This document shows positions 38,271-48,352 of a stretch of 64,000 bases of DNA, one piece after another; positions within the stretch are counted from its first letter, which is position 1; the number at the start of each line of letters is the position of its first letter. The notes beneath the pieces were generated by a model. The model was not told the origin of the DNA. It ran no database searches and was given only the letters and a program-made list of their open reading frames with translations. Source of the stretch: Vreelandella songnenensis (GTDB lineage Bacteria > Pseudomonadota > Gammaproteobacteria > Pseudomonadales > Halomonadaceae). The DNA is taken from NCBI RefSeq assembly GCF_003002925.1, contig NZ_PVTK01000009.1, positions 62,001-126,000 of the forward strand, given 5' to 3'. Position numbers and translations under genes: made by a program.

Positions 38271-38328
38271 AAGCCTCTCCTGTATCGCGCGCCCGCCTAT
38301 GCCAGCGCGGGCTTAGGCTTGGCGCTGA

Positions 38329-39519
38329 TTAATCGCGAAACACTCGAACGCCCAATGCCTTCAGGTACGCGGTTTCCGGAATCGCCGGGTGTACCGGATG
38401 ATCCGGCCCCTGATGGCCCTGGAAGATCACCTGGCCGTGGCGGTCCTGATGGCGTACCGCGCCGCGTACTACATCTACCAGACGATCGCTTGCCAGGTGC
38501 ATGGAGCAGGATGCCGAGAGCAGCAGGCCGTCGCGGCCCAGCAGGCGCATGGCCTCGCGGTTCAGGCGTGCATAGGCGCGCTCGCCGTTGGGAATGTCCT
38601 TGCGCTTCTTGATGAACGCCGGCGGATCCAGAATCACCACGTCGAACTGTTCGCCGTCGGCTTTCAGAGCGGCCAGCGCTTCAAAGGCGTCGCCTTCGCC
38701 AATCGCCACCTGCTCGGCCACGCCGTTGAGTTCAGCGTTGCGGGCCACCTGCTCAAGCGCCGGGCCGGAAGCATCGATGCACAGCACTTCGCTTGCGCCG
38801 CTGGCCGCGGCCTGCACGCCCCAGCCGCCAACGTAGCTGAACACGTCCAGCACACGCTTGCCGGCCACCTGGTTGTTCAGCCACGCGCGGTTTTCGCGGT
38901 GATCGAAGAACCAGCCGGTCTTCTGGCCATTGAGCACCGGCACCACGAAGCGGGTACCGTTCTCTTCGATGATGACTTCATCAGGCAGCGTGCCCTTGAC
39001 CACGTCAACGTGGGCTTCCAGGCCTTCCTGACGGCGCCCGCCGGTATCGTTACGGAAGACGATCACCTCAGGCTTGATGACTTTCTCGAGCGCATCGACG
39101 ATTTCATCGGCCAGGGCCTGCATACCCGCGGTGTTGAGCTGCACGACCAGCACATCGCCAAAGCGGTCGATCACCAGCCCCGGCAGAAGATCACCTTCGC
39201 CGTGAATCAGGCGATAGAACGGCTTGGCGTAGAGACGCTCACGCAAGGCCAGAGCCTGGTTGAAGCGATGCACGAACAGTGAGCGGTCAAGGCGCATTTC
39301 CGGGTCGCGGGACATCACGCGCCCGGCAATCAGCGAATGCGGATTGATGTAAGCAACCCCCAGCGTTTTACCGTTGGACGCCTCCACCAGCGCGGCCTCG
39401 CCGGGGGTAAAGTTCTTGAGCGGCGTTTCCTTGATATCCACTTCGTTGGAGTAGATCCACAGATGGCCGGCTTTCAGGCGGCGATCGGCGTTTTTATTCA
39501 AGCGCAGGCGTTGGGTCAC
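38329..39519 (-). CDS. rlmI: 23S rRNA (cytosine-1962-C5)-methyltransferase
   Basis: RlmI methylates C1962 of 23S rRNA using S-adenosylmethionine. The GTG at 39517-39519 with GGAG upstream gives 396 residues, identical to the E. coli length. The N-terminal PUA domain (LKAGHLWIYSNEV) is followed by an EEHEE-type domain. The Rossmann methyltransferase core has VLDVFSYVGGWGVQAAASGA (motif I), VILDPPAF and the SCSMHL segment with the expected catalytic Cys. A longer start at 39546 adds nine residues upstream of the SD and is unlikely. Confidence 0.92.
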   Translation of the reverse strand: MTQRLRLNKNADRRLKAGHLWIYSNEVDIKETPLKNFTPGEAALVEASNGKTLGVAYINPHSLIAGRVMSRDPEMRLDRSLFVHRFNQALALRERLYAKPFYRLIHGEGDLLPGLVIDRFGDVLVVQLNTAGMQALADEIVDALEKVIKPEVIVFRNDTGGRRQEGLEAHVDVVKGTLPDEVIIEENGTRFVVPVLNGQKTGWFFDHRENRAWLNNQVAGKRVLDVFSYVGGWGVQAAASGASEVLCIDASGPALEQVARNAELNGVAEQVAIGEGDAFEALAALKADGEQFDVVILDPPAFIKKRKDIPNGERAYARLNREAMRLLGRDGLLLSASCSMHLASDRLVDVVRGAVRHQDRHGQVIFQGHQGPDHPVHPAIPETAYLKALGVRVFRD

Positions 39520-39567
39520 AACAGTCTCCAAAAACGTAGACAACAAAATAGGGGGTGCGGCCAGCGC

Positions 39568-40395
39568 TCATCGCTGGCAGACGGGGCAAAATACGCTGGC
39601 ACGCTGGCCAAGCGTAATACGCTGAAGCGCTGCCCCGCAGCGTAGACAGGGCTCGCCCTGACGCCCATAGACATTCAGCCGCTGGGCAAAATAACCCGGC
39701 TCGCCCTGGCCGCTGACAAAATCGCGCAGCGTGGTGCCGCCCTGGGTAATCGCCGCCGCCAGCACTTCCTTGACGGCGGCGGCAAGCGCCTCATAGCGCG
39801 CCACGGAGATACGCCCGGCCGCGCGGCGCGGGTCGATACCCGCCATGAACAGCGCTTCCGACGCGTAGATATTGCCCGCCCCGACGACCACGCGGTTATC
39901 CATCAAAAAGGGTTTGACCGCCATGCGTTTACCGCGTGAAAGCGTATACAGCCAGCGGCCGTCGAACGCATCGTCCAGAGGCTCCGGCCCAAGGTGTACC
40001 AAACGGCGATCCGCCGTGCCATCGCCCAGCTGCCAGTCAACGAAGCCAAAGCGCCGCGGGTCGTGATAGCGCAGCACGTGTCCATTGGCGGTTACCACGT
40101 CAATATGGTCGTGTTTCTTGGGAATATCACCTACCTGGGCAATCCGCAGGCTGCCCGACATGCCCAGATGCCACAGGAGCGTGGCGTCACCGCTTGCCTG
40201 GTGCACCGGCACCTGAAGGTATTTGGCGCGCCGGGTCAGAGTACCGATGCGCGCGCCGATCAGGCGCTCGGCCAGATCGTCAGGCACGGGAATGCGCAGC
40301 CGCGGCTGGCGAACCAGCACCTCGGTGATTTCCTGGTCTTCAAGATAGGGGGCGACGCCGCGTTTGGTAGTTTCGACTTCGGGCAGTTCGGGCAT
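39568..40395 (-). CDS. mutM: Formamidopyrimidine-DNA glycosylase
   Basis: MutM (Fpg) excises 8-oxoguanine and ring-opened purines and nicks the DNA. The ATG at 40393-40395 makes Pro the residue exposed after Met removal: MPELPEVET, with catalytic Pro and Glu. The 275 residues include LTRRAKYL (catalytic Lys), the helix-two-turn-helix region, and a C-terminal zinc finger with four Cys (CLRCGAAL and FCPVCQR). The end at QR is typical. Confidence 0.96.
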   Translation of the reverse strand: MPELPEVETTKRGVAPYLEDQEITEVLVRQPRLRIPVPDDLAERLIGARIGTLTRRAKYLQVPVHQASGDATLLWHLGMSGSLRIAQVGDIPKKHDHIDVVTANGHVLRYHDPRRFGFVDWQLGDGTADRRLVHLGPEPLDDAFDGRWLYTLSRGKRMAVKPFLMDNRVVVGAGNIYASEALFMAGIDPRRAAGRISVARYEALAAAVKEVLAAAITQGGTTLRDFVSGQGEPGYFAQRLNVYGRQGEPCLRCGAALQRITLGQRASVFCPVCQR

Positions 40396-40502
40396 GAAGG
40401 GGACCTGGTAACGATATCGGTACGTGCAGGGCGGGCAGGCAGGCACATCAAGTTCTTAAAAAGGTACTTAAAAAAGCCGCCTTGCGCAAAGCCCATACAT
40501 GC

Positions 40503-40528
40503 AAAAACCCGGCGTGAGGCCGGGTTTT
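40503..40528 (-). terminator. Terminator after rpmB-rpmG
   Basis: AAAACCCGGC and its complement GCCGGGTTTT with a 5-nt loop form a 10-bp stem followed on the minus strand by a further T (five in all), 45 nt after rpmG. The A-tract on the other side makes it potentially bidirectional. Confidence 0.75.
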
Positions 40529-40573
40529 CAACAGGCGCTCGCCTGCGGTGAAAGCCGATCATCGCTTACGCGA

Positions 40574-40729
40574 TTACTTGATCTTGGCTTCCTTGTAGAT
40601 AACGTGCTTGCGGACCACCGGGTCGTATTTCTTGAATTCGAACTTGTCCGGGGTATTCCGCTTGTTTTTATCCGTGGTGTAGAAGTGGCCTGTACCGGCA
40701 CTGGACACCAGCTTGATCTTATCGCGCAT
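40574..40729 (-). CDS. rpmG: 50S ribosomal protein L33
   Basis: A 51-codon gene with the L33 sequence [19 protein letters not shown], then [18 protein letters not shown] and the C-terminal YKEAKIK. It is the zinc-free type, lacking CxxC pairs. It lies 26 nt after rpmB on the same strand, the usual rpmB-rpmG pair. AGAG lies upstream of the ATG. Confidence 0.97.
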   Translation of the reverse strand: MRDKIKLVSSAGTGHFYTTDKNKRNTPDKFEFKKYDPVVRKHVIYKEAKIK

Positions 40730-40755
40730 GGTTTAACTCTCCCAATAATGCTGTC

Positions 40756-40992
40756 TTAGATGGCGTCGCCGCGCTTACGGATATCAGCCAGAACCGTCTC
40801 GATACCTTTCTTGTCAATGATACGCATGCCCTTGGAAGAGACGCGCAGCTTGACGAAGCGGTTTTCGGATTCAACCCAGAAACGATGGGTGTGCAGGTTC
40901 GGCAAGAAACGACGACGTGTCTTACGCTGGGAGTGTGAAACGTTATTACCAGTTACCGGACGCTTGCCGGTAACCTGACATACTTTGGACAT
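40756..40992 (-). CDS. rpmB: 50S ribosomal protein L28
   Basis: 78 residues starting [20 protein letters not shown], with [20 protein letters not shown], the L28 signature and exact E. coli length. The ATG is at 40990-40992; an in-frame ATG at 41097 would add 35 residues in leader sequence and is not used. A strong promoter lies 140 nt upstream. Confidence 0.98.
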   Translation of the reverse strand: MSKVCQVTGKRPVTGNNVSHSQRKTRRRFLPNLHTHRFWVESENRFVKLRVSSKGMRIIDKKGIETVLADIRKRGDAI

Positions 40993-41130
40993 GAGAGCCT
41001 CCAACCGCTTGGCCAGGGTATAAGCCTGAGTGTTCAAAACTGTCGGGCAAACCGGAAGAGAGGGAGTCGACGCCGTTAACCGCCTAGCTGTGCCCAAATC
41101 CGTTATTCAACCCAAGTTTAAAGGTGGCAC

Positions 41131-41159
41131 TTTATACCAGAGCACCCGGCCATCGACAA
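41131..41159 (-). promoter_or_regulatory. Promoter for rpmB-rpmG
   Basis: On the minus strand TTGTCG (41154-41159), a 17-bp GC-rich spacer and TATAAA (41131-41136) lie downstream of radC. Confidence 0.7.
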
Positions 41160-41248
41160 GCAAAACCATCCAAAAAGGCCAAAAAAAGCCGTTTTAGAGG
41201 CATTTGGTGGGTAAAGCCAACGCGATACGCCTGCTTTCCATCCACTGC

Positions 41249-41923
41249 TTATAGCCAGCCGCGCTCGGCAAAAGAGACCACGTCTCCATCTCCCACCACA
41301 AAATGATCCAGTACGCGCACGTCAAAGAGGCCAAGGGCCTCCTTCAAGCGTTCGGTGATACGACGATCAGCATCACTTGGCTCAGCCACACCGGAAGGGT
41401 GATTGTGAGCAAGGATAACGGCGCCAGCGCTAAGTTCTAATGCGCGCTTGGCAACTTCGCGGGGGTAAACGGATGCGCTGTCTAGGGTACCGCGAAACAG
41501 GGATTCATAGCGAATAATTCGGTGCTGTGTGTCCAAAAAAATTACCGCGAACTCCTCATGCCCCAAATGGCGCAGCTGAGAACTCAGGTAGTGGCGCACC
41601 AGCTCCGGCGAGGTTAGCGCGTTACCCCGAGCCAGCTGGCTTGCCAGATGACGCCGGGAAATCTCAAGCGTGGCCTGAAGTTGGGCAAACTTGGCGCTGC
41701 CAAGCCCGTGGGCGGCACAAAAGCTTGCCTGATCGGCTTCAAGCAGCGGACGCAGGCCGCCAAATGTACTCAGCAGGTCGCGCGCCAAGTCGACCGCCGA
41801 GCGCCCCTGCACGCCCACGCGCAGAAAAATCGCCAGCAGCTCAGCGTCTGAAAGCGTCTGCGCCCCCATGGTCAGAAGCTTTTCGCGTGGCCGCTCGCCC
41901 TCCGGCCAGTGATTGATCCCCAT
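41249..41923 (-). CDS. radC: RadC family protein (JAB1/MPN domain)
   Basis: A 224-residue protein with a helix-hairpin-helix N-terminal part ([20 protein letters not shown]) and a JAB/MPN metalloprotease-like domain. That domain has [18 protein letters not shown] and the metal motif [14 protein letters not shown]. Historically linked to DNA repair, its true activity is unsettled. It lies divergent from coaBC and upstream of rpmB, as in E. coli. Confidence 0.94.
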   Translation of the reverse strand: MGINHWPEGERPREKLLTMGAQTLSDAELLAIFLRVGVQGRSAVDLARDLLSTFGGLRPLLEADQASFCAAHGLGSAKFAQLQATLEISRRHLASQLARGNALTSPELVRHYLSSQLRHLGHEEFAVIFLDTQHRIIRYESLFRGTLDSASVYPREVAKRALELSAGAVILAHNHPSGVAEPSDADRRITERLKEALGLFDVRVLDHFVVGDGDVVSFAERGWL

Positions 41924-42057
41924 CTGCCCTCCTCACAGCATGAACGCCCTAAAAGCTCAGTAAACCTAGCTTAACCGTTATTCGCTTCAACATGCCAAAT
42001 TAGCAGGACGGATGGTATGGTAAGCCTCCCAAAGAACGCTCATGTGGACTTCCTGCC

Positions 42058-43305
42058 ATGGTTTCTGACACTCCATCGATAGCAACGCTTGCCGGCAAAC
42101 GTATCCTTCTGGGCGTAAGCGCAGGTATTGCCGCGTACAAAAGCGCGCTGATCGTACGTCTGCTCAAGCAGGCGGGCTGCGAGGTACGCGTGGTGATGAC
42201 CGATGGCGCCCAGGCGTTCATTACGCCGCTGACGCTTCAGGCCCTGTCCGGGGAGCCAGTGCGCACCTCGCTTCTCGACCCGGAGGCCGAAGCCGGCATG
42301 GGGCATATCGAGCTTGCCCGCTGGGCGGACCTGGTGCTGATTGCGCCCGCCACCGCCGACCTGATCGCCCGGCTGGTCAACGGCATGGCCGATGATCTAC
42401 TCACCACGCTGTGCCTGGCCTGCGAAGCGCCCAAGCTGATTGCCCCCGCGATGAACCAGGCCATGTGGCGCCACCCGGCCTCCCAGCGCAATGCCCAGCA
42501 GCTGGCGCTGGATGGCTGGCAGTTGATCGGCCCGGCTTCGGGGGATCAGGCCTGCGGCGACGTCGGCCCCGGGCGCATGAGCGAACCCGAGACGATCGTT
42601 GACGCAGTGGCGAGCCACTTTACACGCGCCCTTGCCCCCAGCCGTGGCCCCCACGTGGTAATTACCGCAGGCCCCACCCGCGAAGCGCTGGACCCGGTAC
42701 GCTATCTCTCCAACCACAGCTCGGGAAAGATGGGCTACGCCCTGGCCGCTGCGGCCGTGGCCCAGGGCGCCCGGGTGACCCTGATCAGCGGGCCGGTGGG
42801 CCTGCCCACGCCCCAGGGCGTCACGCGTATCGACGTTGAATCCGCGGTGCAGATGCATACCGAGGCTCTACGCCTGGCACCGGACGCCGCGCTGTTCATC
42901 GGCTGCGCGGCGGTCGCGGATTACCGCTCGGCCTCACCTGCAGAACACAAGCTTAAAAAACAGGAAGATAGCGACACACTGACGCTCACATTGATCAAGA
43001 ATCCGGATATCATTGCCGAGGTCGCGGCGCTGCCTGCCGATAGCCGTCCGCTGGTAGTGGGATTTGCTGCGGAAACTCAACAGATCGAGCGCTACGCCGC
43101 CGACAAGCTCGCGCGCAAGAACCTGGACATGATCGTCGCCAACGACGTCTCACAGGCCGGCCTGGGCTTTGGCAGCGACGAAAACGCCGCGCTGCTGCTG
43201 TGGCGCACCGCCACGGGCATCGAGCAGCGCAGCGAGCCACCACAGCCAAAGACCCAGCTGGCCCAAGGCATCGTTCGCCAGGCGCTGACGCTACTCTCTG
43301 TTTAA
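42058..43305 (+). CDS. coaBC: Bifunctional phosphopantothenoylcysteine decarboxylase / phosphopantothenate-cysteine ligase
   Basis: CoaBC performs two successive steps of coenzyme A synthesis. The N-terminal FMN decarboxylase half (about residues 1-190) has LLGVSAGIAAYKS, the PXMNXXMW-type motif APAMNQAMWRHP, and DQACGDVGPGRM. The C-terminal ligase half has VITAGPTREALDPVRYLSNH, SSGKMGYALAAAA, and the KLKKQED catalytic Lys region. It is first in a plus-strand run with dut, algC, argB and slmA. Confidence 0.96.
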   Translation: MVSDTPSIATLAGKRILLGVSAGIAAYKSALIVRLLKQAGCEVRVVMTDGAQAFITPLTLQALSGEPVRTSLLDPEAEAGMGHIELARWADLVLIAPATADLIARLVNGMADDLLTTLCLACEAPKLIAPAMNQAMWRHPASQRNAQQLALDGWQLIGPASGDQACGDVGPGRMSEPETIVDAVASHFTRALAPSRGPHVVITAGPTREALDPVRYLSNHSSGKMGYALAAAAVAQGARVTLISGPVGLPTPQGVTRIDVESAVQMHTEALRLAPDAALFIGCAAVADYRSASPAEHKLKKQEDSDTLTLTLIKNPDIIAEVAALPADSRPLVVGFAAETQQIERYAADKLARKNLDMIVANDVSQAGLGFGSDENAALLLWRTATGIEQRSEPPQPKTQLAQGIVRQALTLLSV

Positions 43306-43347
43306 CCTACCGTTTTTAACACCCCTGCTTAATCCTGGAGTTTCTTC

Positions 43348-43806
43348 ATGACGACCCGCCCCCGCCTGCAGTGCAAAGTGCTCGACGAGCGCCTGCGTGA
43401 TCACATGCCGCACTACGCCACCGAAGGCTCCGCCGGCATGGACCTGCGCGCGCTGCTCGACGCGCCGCTGACGTTGCAGCCCGGCGAATGCCAGCTCGTA
43501 CGCACGGGGCTTGCCATCTATATTGAAGATCCAGGCCTTGCGGGCATGATCCTGCCGCGCTCGGGCCTGGGTCACAAGCACGGCATCGTGCTGGGCAACC
43601 TGGTCGGCCTGATCGACTCGGATTATCAGGGCGAGCTGATGATATCGGTCTGGAACCGTGGGCAGGATGCCTTCACGCTTTCGCCCTTCGAGCGTCTGGC
43701 CCAGTACGTGCTTGTGCCCGTGGTGCAGGCCGAGCTTTCCATCGTTGACGCCTTTACCGATTCCACCCGGGGCAGCGGCGGTTTTGGCAGCACCGGCCGC
43801 CAGTAG
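43348..43806 (+). CDS. dut: dUTPase
   Basis: Dut hydrolyses dUTP to dUMP, keeping uracil out of DNA and feeding thymidylate synthesis. All five trimeric dUTPase motifs are present: [49 protein letters not shown], and the flexible C-terminal [12 protein letters not shown]. The length is 152 residues (E. coli 151). It lies 42 nt after coaBC. Confidence 0.97.
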   Translation: MTTRPRLQCKVLDERLRDHMPHYATEGSAGMDLRALLDAPLTLQPGECQLVRTGLAIYIEDPGLAGMILPRSGLGHKHGIVLGNLVGLIDSDYQGELMISVWNRGQDAFTLSPFERLAQYVLVPVVQAELSIVDAFTDSTRGSGGFGSTGRQ

Positions 43807-43837
43807 CCCGCGCGACCCGTTTGACAGGACATAGCCC

Positions 43838-45244
43838 ATGGACGTACCCGCTTCGATTTTTCGTGCCTACGATATCCGCGGCATCGTGGACAAGACGCTG
43901 AGCGAGTCCACCGCCGAATGGATAGGCCGAGCCATTGGCGCCGAGGCCGCGGCCCGCGGCGAGCAGAGCGTGATTGTTGCCCGCGATGGCCGGCTGTCCG
44001 GACCGGCCCTGCAAGCGGCGCTCATCCGTGGCCTGACGGCGGCCGGGCGCGACGTCATCGATATCGGCATGGTGCCTACCCCGGTGCTCTACTTCGCCAC
44101 TCATACGCTGTCCGAGAGCCGCTCAGGCGTAGTGGTCACCGGTAGCCACAACCCGCCGGACTACAACGGCTTCAAGATCGTGCTGGCCGGCGAGACGCTA
44201 TCCGGTGAGGCGATCAGGGCGCTCTTTACGCGCATCGAATCCAATGACTTGACCAGCGGCCAGGGTAGCGTGCGCACACTGGATATACGCGCGACCTACC
44301 TTGCCCGCATTCTGGATGACGTTCACGTCAAGCGCCCCTTGAAGGCGGTGGTGGACTGCGGCAACGGCGTGGCGGGCGAACTTGGCCCGCAGCTGATCGA
44401 ACAGCTGGGGGTCGCCACCACCGCCCTGTTTGCCGAGATCGACGGCAGCTTTCCCAATCACCACCCGGACCCCGGAAAACCCGAAAACCTTCAGGACCTG
44501 ATCAACAAGGTGCAGGAAACCGGCGCCGATATCGGGCTTGCCTTTGACGGCGACGGCGACCGCGTAGGTGTGGTCACGCCGCGCGGGCGGATGATCTACC
44601 CTGACCATCTGCTGATGGCGTTTGCCACGGACATGCTCTCGCGCAACCCGGGCGCCCGGGTGATCTTTGATATCAAGTGCACCGGCAATCTGGCCCGGGT
44701 CATCGAAGAGGCGGGCGGCGAACCCGAAATGTGGCGCACCGGCCACTCGCTCATCAAGGCACGCATGCAGGCGACCAATGCGCAGCTTGCCGGGGAAATG
44801 AGCGGACATATTTTCTTCAAGGAGCGCTGGTACGGTTTTGATGACGGGCTTTATGCCGCCGCACGTCTGTTGGAAATATTGGCGCTTTACCATGAAGATG
44901 CCGATGCGTTTTTCGACCGTTTCCCCCAGGATCCCAGCACGCCGGAAATCAATATCCCGGTCAGCGATGAAGAGAAGTTTGGCCTGATAGAAGCGCTTGC
45001 CCGCGAGGGCGACTTCGGCGAAGGTATCAAGACCACGCTGGACGGCATCCGGGTCGATTACCCCGATGGGTGGGGCCTGTGCCGGGCCTCCAACACGACC
45101 CCGGCCCTGGTACTACGGTTTGAAGGCAAGAGCATCGAAGCCCTGGCGCGTATAAGGGAGCGCTTTGCCGCCGCGCTGGCACGCGTGGCGCCAACGCTGG
45201 AGATTCCCGTCACGCCGATTCAGGCGCCGGCCACGATACGATAA
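43838..45244 (+). CDS. algC: Phosphomannomutase / phosphoglucomutase, AlgC type
   Basis: AlgC interconverts the 1- and 6-phosphates of mannose and glucose for polysaccharide, LPS and alginate precursors. The 468 residues show IFRAYDIRGI, the phosphoserine loop VVTGSHNPPDYNGFK, the metal loop FDGDGDRVGVV, the sugar-binding region GEMSGHIFFKERW, and the phosphate-binding RASNTTPALVLRFEG. It sits between dut and argB as in Pseudomonas. Confidence 0.94.
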   Translation: MDVPASIFRAYDIRGIVDKTLSESTAEWIGRAIGAEAAARGEQSVIVARDGRLSGPALQAALIRGLTAAGRDVIDIGMVPTPVLYFATHTLSESRSGVVVTGSHNPPDYNGFKIVLAGETLSGEAIRALFTRIESNDLTSGQGSVRTLDIRATYLARILDDVHVKRPLKAVVDCGNGVAGELGPQLIEQLGVATTALFAEIDGSFPNHHPDPGKPENLQDLINKVQETGADIGLAFDGDGDRVGVVTPRGRMIYPDHLLMAFATDMLSRNPGARVIFDIKCTGNLARVIEEAGGEPEMWRTGHSLIKARMQATNAQLAGEMSGHIFFKERWYGFDDGLYAAARLLEILALYHEDADAFFDRFPQDPSTPEINIPVSDEEKFGLIEALAREGDFGEGIKTTLDGIRVDYPDGWGLCRASNTTPALVLRFEGKSIEALARIRERFAAALARVAPTLEIPVTPIQAPATIR

Positions 45245-46204
<960 letters not shown>

Positions 46205-46225
46205 CCGCGACGGAGGGCTAACGTC

Positions 46226-46834
46226 ATGAGTGACGACCGTAAACCTCGCCGCCGCGAGCAGATTCTTCAGGCGCTGGCCTTGATGCTGGAAGAAGACAGC
46301 GGAAAGCGCATCACCACGGCGGCCTTGGCCCGCCAGGTCGGCGTTTCCGAAGCCGCGCTTTATCGCCATTTTCCCAGCAAGGCGCGCATGTTCGAGGGTT
46401 TGATCGATTTTATCGAAGAAAGCCTGTTTGCGCGTATTACGCGGATTCTGGAAGACGTGCCCGACGCCACGGCGCGCTGCGGCACGATTCTGGCGCTATT
46501 GCTGGGCTTTGCCGAAAAGAATCCCGGGCTTGCCCGGGTCATGGGCGGCGATGTGCTGACCGGCGAAACCGCCCGCCTGCGCCAGCGCGTCCATCAGCTG
46601 TTCGAGCGCATGGAAACGCAGCTCAAGCAGATCATTCGCGAAGCCGAATTACGCGAAGGCCGCCGCCCCAGCATTCCCGCCTCGGCGGCGGCCAATTTGC
46701 TGATCGCCCAGGCCGAAGGGCGTATTTCCCAGTACGTGCGCAGCGACTTCAAACGCGCACCCACCGAGTACTGGGAAGATCAGTGGGCGCTGCTGGCAGG
46801 GCAATTATTGAGCGAAGCGCCTCAGCCTGCCTGA
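46226..46834 (+). CDS. slmA: Nucleoid occlusion factor SlmA (TetR family)
   Basis: SlmA binds sites across the chromosome and blocks FtsZ assembly over the nucleoid. The 202-residue TetR-fold protein starts [19 protein letters not shown]. The helix-turn-helix [21 protein letters not shown] is followed by the SlmA-typical [19 protein letters not shown]. The C-terminal helical domain is intact. GGAGG precedes the ATG, 21 nt after argB. Confidence 0.93.
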   Translation: MSDDRKPRRREQILQALALMLEEDSGKRITTAALARQVGVSEAALYRHFPSKARMFEGLIDFIEESLFARITRILEDVPDATARCGTILALLLGFAEKNPGLARVMGGDVLTGETARLRQRVHQLFERMETQLKQIIREAELREGRRPSIPASAAANLLIAQAEGRISQYVRSDFKRAPTEYWEDQWALLAGQLLSEAPQPA

Positions 46835-46904
46835 CTCTGCAAGGTGGCCGACAGGCGGTCAGCCACCTTCCAGACCATGCCCCCATAGCCAAAGGACGGC
46901 GCTT

Positions 46905-47204
46905 TTGAACATTACCCACCTTGAACACACGGTTATCGCCCTGCTCTTTCAAGCCTTGTTCTGGCCATTGGTGGGCCGCTGGGTGGCGGGGTCGTTGATT
47001 GTCGCGGTCTTTCTGGGCCGCGAAATCGCTCAGCACGAGTACGCGGGCGGCGGCGCCAACGAAGTGTGGTACCTCTACGGGCTGTTCAATCACTGGTCGC
47101 TGGATTCGGTGCTGGATGTGCTGACACCGGCCATCGCTTGCACGGTGCTGGCGCTGCTGATGCCCGGCAGCCCGCTCTGGAAGCGGGTTAAAGCGCGCCG
47201 CTAG
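46905..47204 (+). CDS. Small membrane protein of unknown function
   Basis: A 99-residue protein with a TTG start (46905-46907; AAGGA about 8 nt upstream). Membrane segments are predicted at about residues 8-38 and 70-92. A conserved-looking hydrophilic stretch GREIAQHEYAGGGANEVWYL between them precedes an FNHWSLDSVLDVLTP motif, and the tail is basic (KRVKARR). I do not recognise a characterised family. It lies 70 nt downstream of slmA and before a strong terminator. Confidence 0.75.
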   Translation: MNITHLEHTVIALLFQALFWPLVGRWVAGSLIVAVFLGREIAQHEYAGGGANEVWYLYGLFNHWSLDSVLDVLTPAIACTVLALLMPGSPLWKRVKARR

Positions 47205-47222
47205 GCGCGCCATGCAGGTTAT

Positions 47223-47261
47223 AAAAAAACCGGCGCTGCCAAGGCAGCGCCGGTTTTTTTT
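47223..47261. terminator. Strong bidirectional terminator between convergent operons
   Basis: Seven A's, an 11-bp perfect stem CCGGCGCTGCC/GGCAGCGCCGG with a 2-nt gap, and eight T's. It lies 18 bp after the small membrane gene and 18 bp before the end of rpoH, so it serves both directions. Confidence 0.92.
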
Positions 47262-47279
47262 GAAGTACGCCAATCGTGC

Positions 47280-48146
47280 TTAGGCGGCGAGAGCGTCGCC
47301 CATCTTCTGACGCAGCTTCTTCATGGCGTTCTTTTCAAGCTGACGGATACGCTCGGCGCTTACGCCGTAAACATCGGCCAGATCGTGCAGCGTAGCCTTG
47401 TTATCGGTCAGCCAGCGGCGCTGAAGGATGTCCCGGGAGCGCTCGTCCAGATCCTTTAGTGCCAGCTGCAGACGGCGCGTCGAATCTTCTTCAAAGTCAC
47501 TGTCTTCAAGCTTGGTCGCCGGGTCAGCCGAGGCGTCGTCCAGAAAGTAGGCCGGCGCCTGGTAGGTGCTCTCTTCGTCGTCGCTTGGCGAAGCATCGAA
47601 ACCTGCATCGTAAGCCGAAAGGCGCCCTTCCATGTCACGCACGATCTCGGGCTTGACGTCGAGGTCCTTGGCAATTGCCGCGACTTCATCGTTGTTCAGC
47701 CACGCCAGGCGCTTCTTGGCACTGCGCAGGTTGAAGAACAGCTTGCGCTGAGCCTTGGTCGTGGCAATCTTGACGATGCGCCAGTTGCGCAGCACGAACT
47801 CGTGAATCTCGGCCTTGATCCAATGCACCGCAAACGACACCAGACGCACGCCCTGATTGGGGTCAAAGCGCTTGACGGCCTTCATCAGGCCCACGTTGCC
47901 TTCCTGAATCAGATCGGCCTGAGGGAGCCCGTAGCCTGAGTAGCTTCGGGCGATGTGTACCACAAAGCGCAGGTGCGAAAGCACCAGGCGGCGCGCAGCC
48001 TCTAGGTCGCCTTCATCGTACAGGCGGAACGCAAGCTCGCGCTCTTCTTCAACACTCAGCACCGAAATGCCGTTAACCGCTTGAATATAGCCGCCCAGGT
48101 CGTGACCTGGAGAAAGCTGTCCCACCGGTAGAAGACTAGTGCTCAT
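47280..48146 (-). CDS. rpoH: RNA polymerase heat-shock sigma factor (sigma-32)
   Basis: RpoH directs transcription of heat-shock genes. The 288 residues contain sigma region 2 ([19 protein letters not shown], then [20 protein letters not shown]). The RpoH box QRKLFFNLR is unique to sigma-32 proteins. Region 4 contains [10 protein letters not shown] and [19 protein letters not shown]. The start is the ATG at 48144-48146; a TTG two codons earlier has the better SD spacing (GGGAG) and cannot be excluded. Like E. coli it is downstream of ftsYEX. Confidence 0.97.
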   Translation of the reverse strand: MSTSLLPVGQLSPGHDLGGYIQAVNGISVLSVEEERELAFRLYDEGDLEAARRLVLSHLRFVVHIARSYSGYGLPQADLIQEGNVGLMKAVKRFDPNQGVRLVSFAVHWIKAEIHEFVLRNWRIVKIATTKAQRKLFFNLRSAKKRLAWLNNDEVAAIAKDLDVKPEIVRDMEGRLSAYDAGFDASPSDDEESTYQAPAYFLDDASADPATKLEDSDFEEDSTRRLQLALKDLDERSRDILQRRWLTDNKATLHDLADVYGVSAERIRQLEKNAMKKLRQKMGDALAA

Positions 48147-48228
48147 GTGCAAACGGTCTCCCTATTGATCTGCCGTGACGGGCGAACGTGGTTGAAATCA
48201 CACATTACGCCTCAATTAATCTGTAAGA

Positions 48229-48247
48229 CCTTGTCTGCGTGACAAGG
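48229..48247. promoter_or_regulatory. Inverted repeat upstream of rpoH
   Basis: CCTTGTC-N5-GACAAGG is a perfect 7-bp inverted repeat about 85-100 nt before rpoH. A TTGTCA within its minus-strand copy could be a -35, but no good -10 follows at 16-18 bp. It could be a repressor operator or an RNA hairpin. Confidence 0.45.
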
Positions 48248-48352
48248 TTCACTTGTTTGCAGGCTTACTTGTTACCTTGAATGTGCCTGGACGACTGCGT
48301 CTCTCTCAGCTTAACCCGGTAGTGTTACCGTTAGCGGACACCCTGCTGAAAC

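Noticed and set aside
38291-38312. GCCCGC...GCGGGC inverted repeat between rlmI and the thioesterase gene
   Set aside because: The stem is only 6 bp with a 10-nt loop and no U-tract, common by chance in GC-rich DNA.
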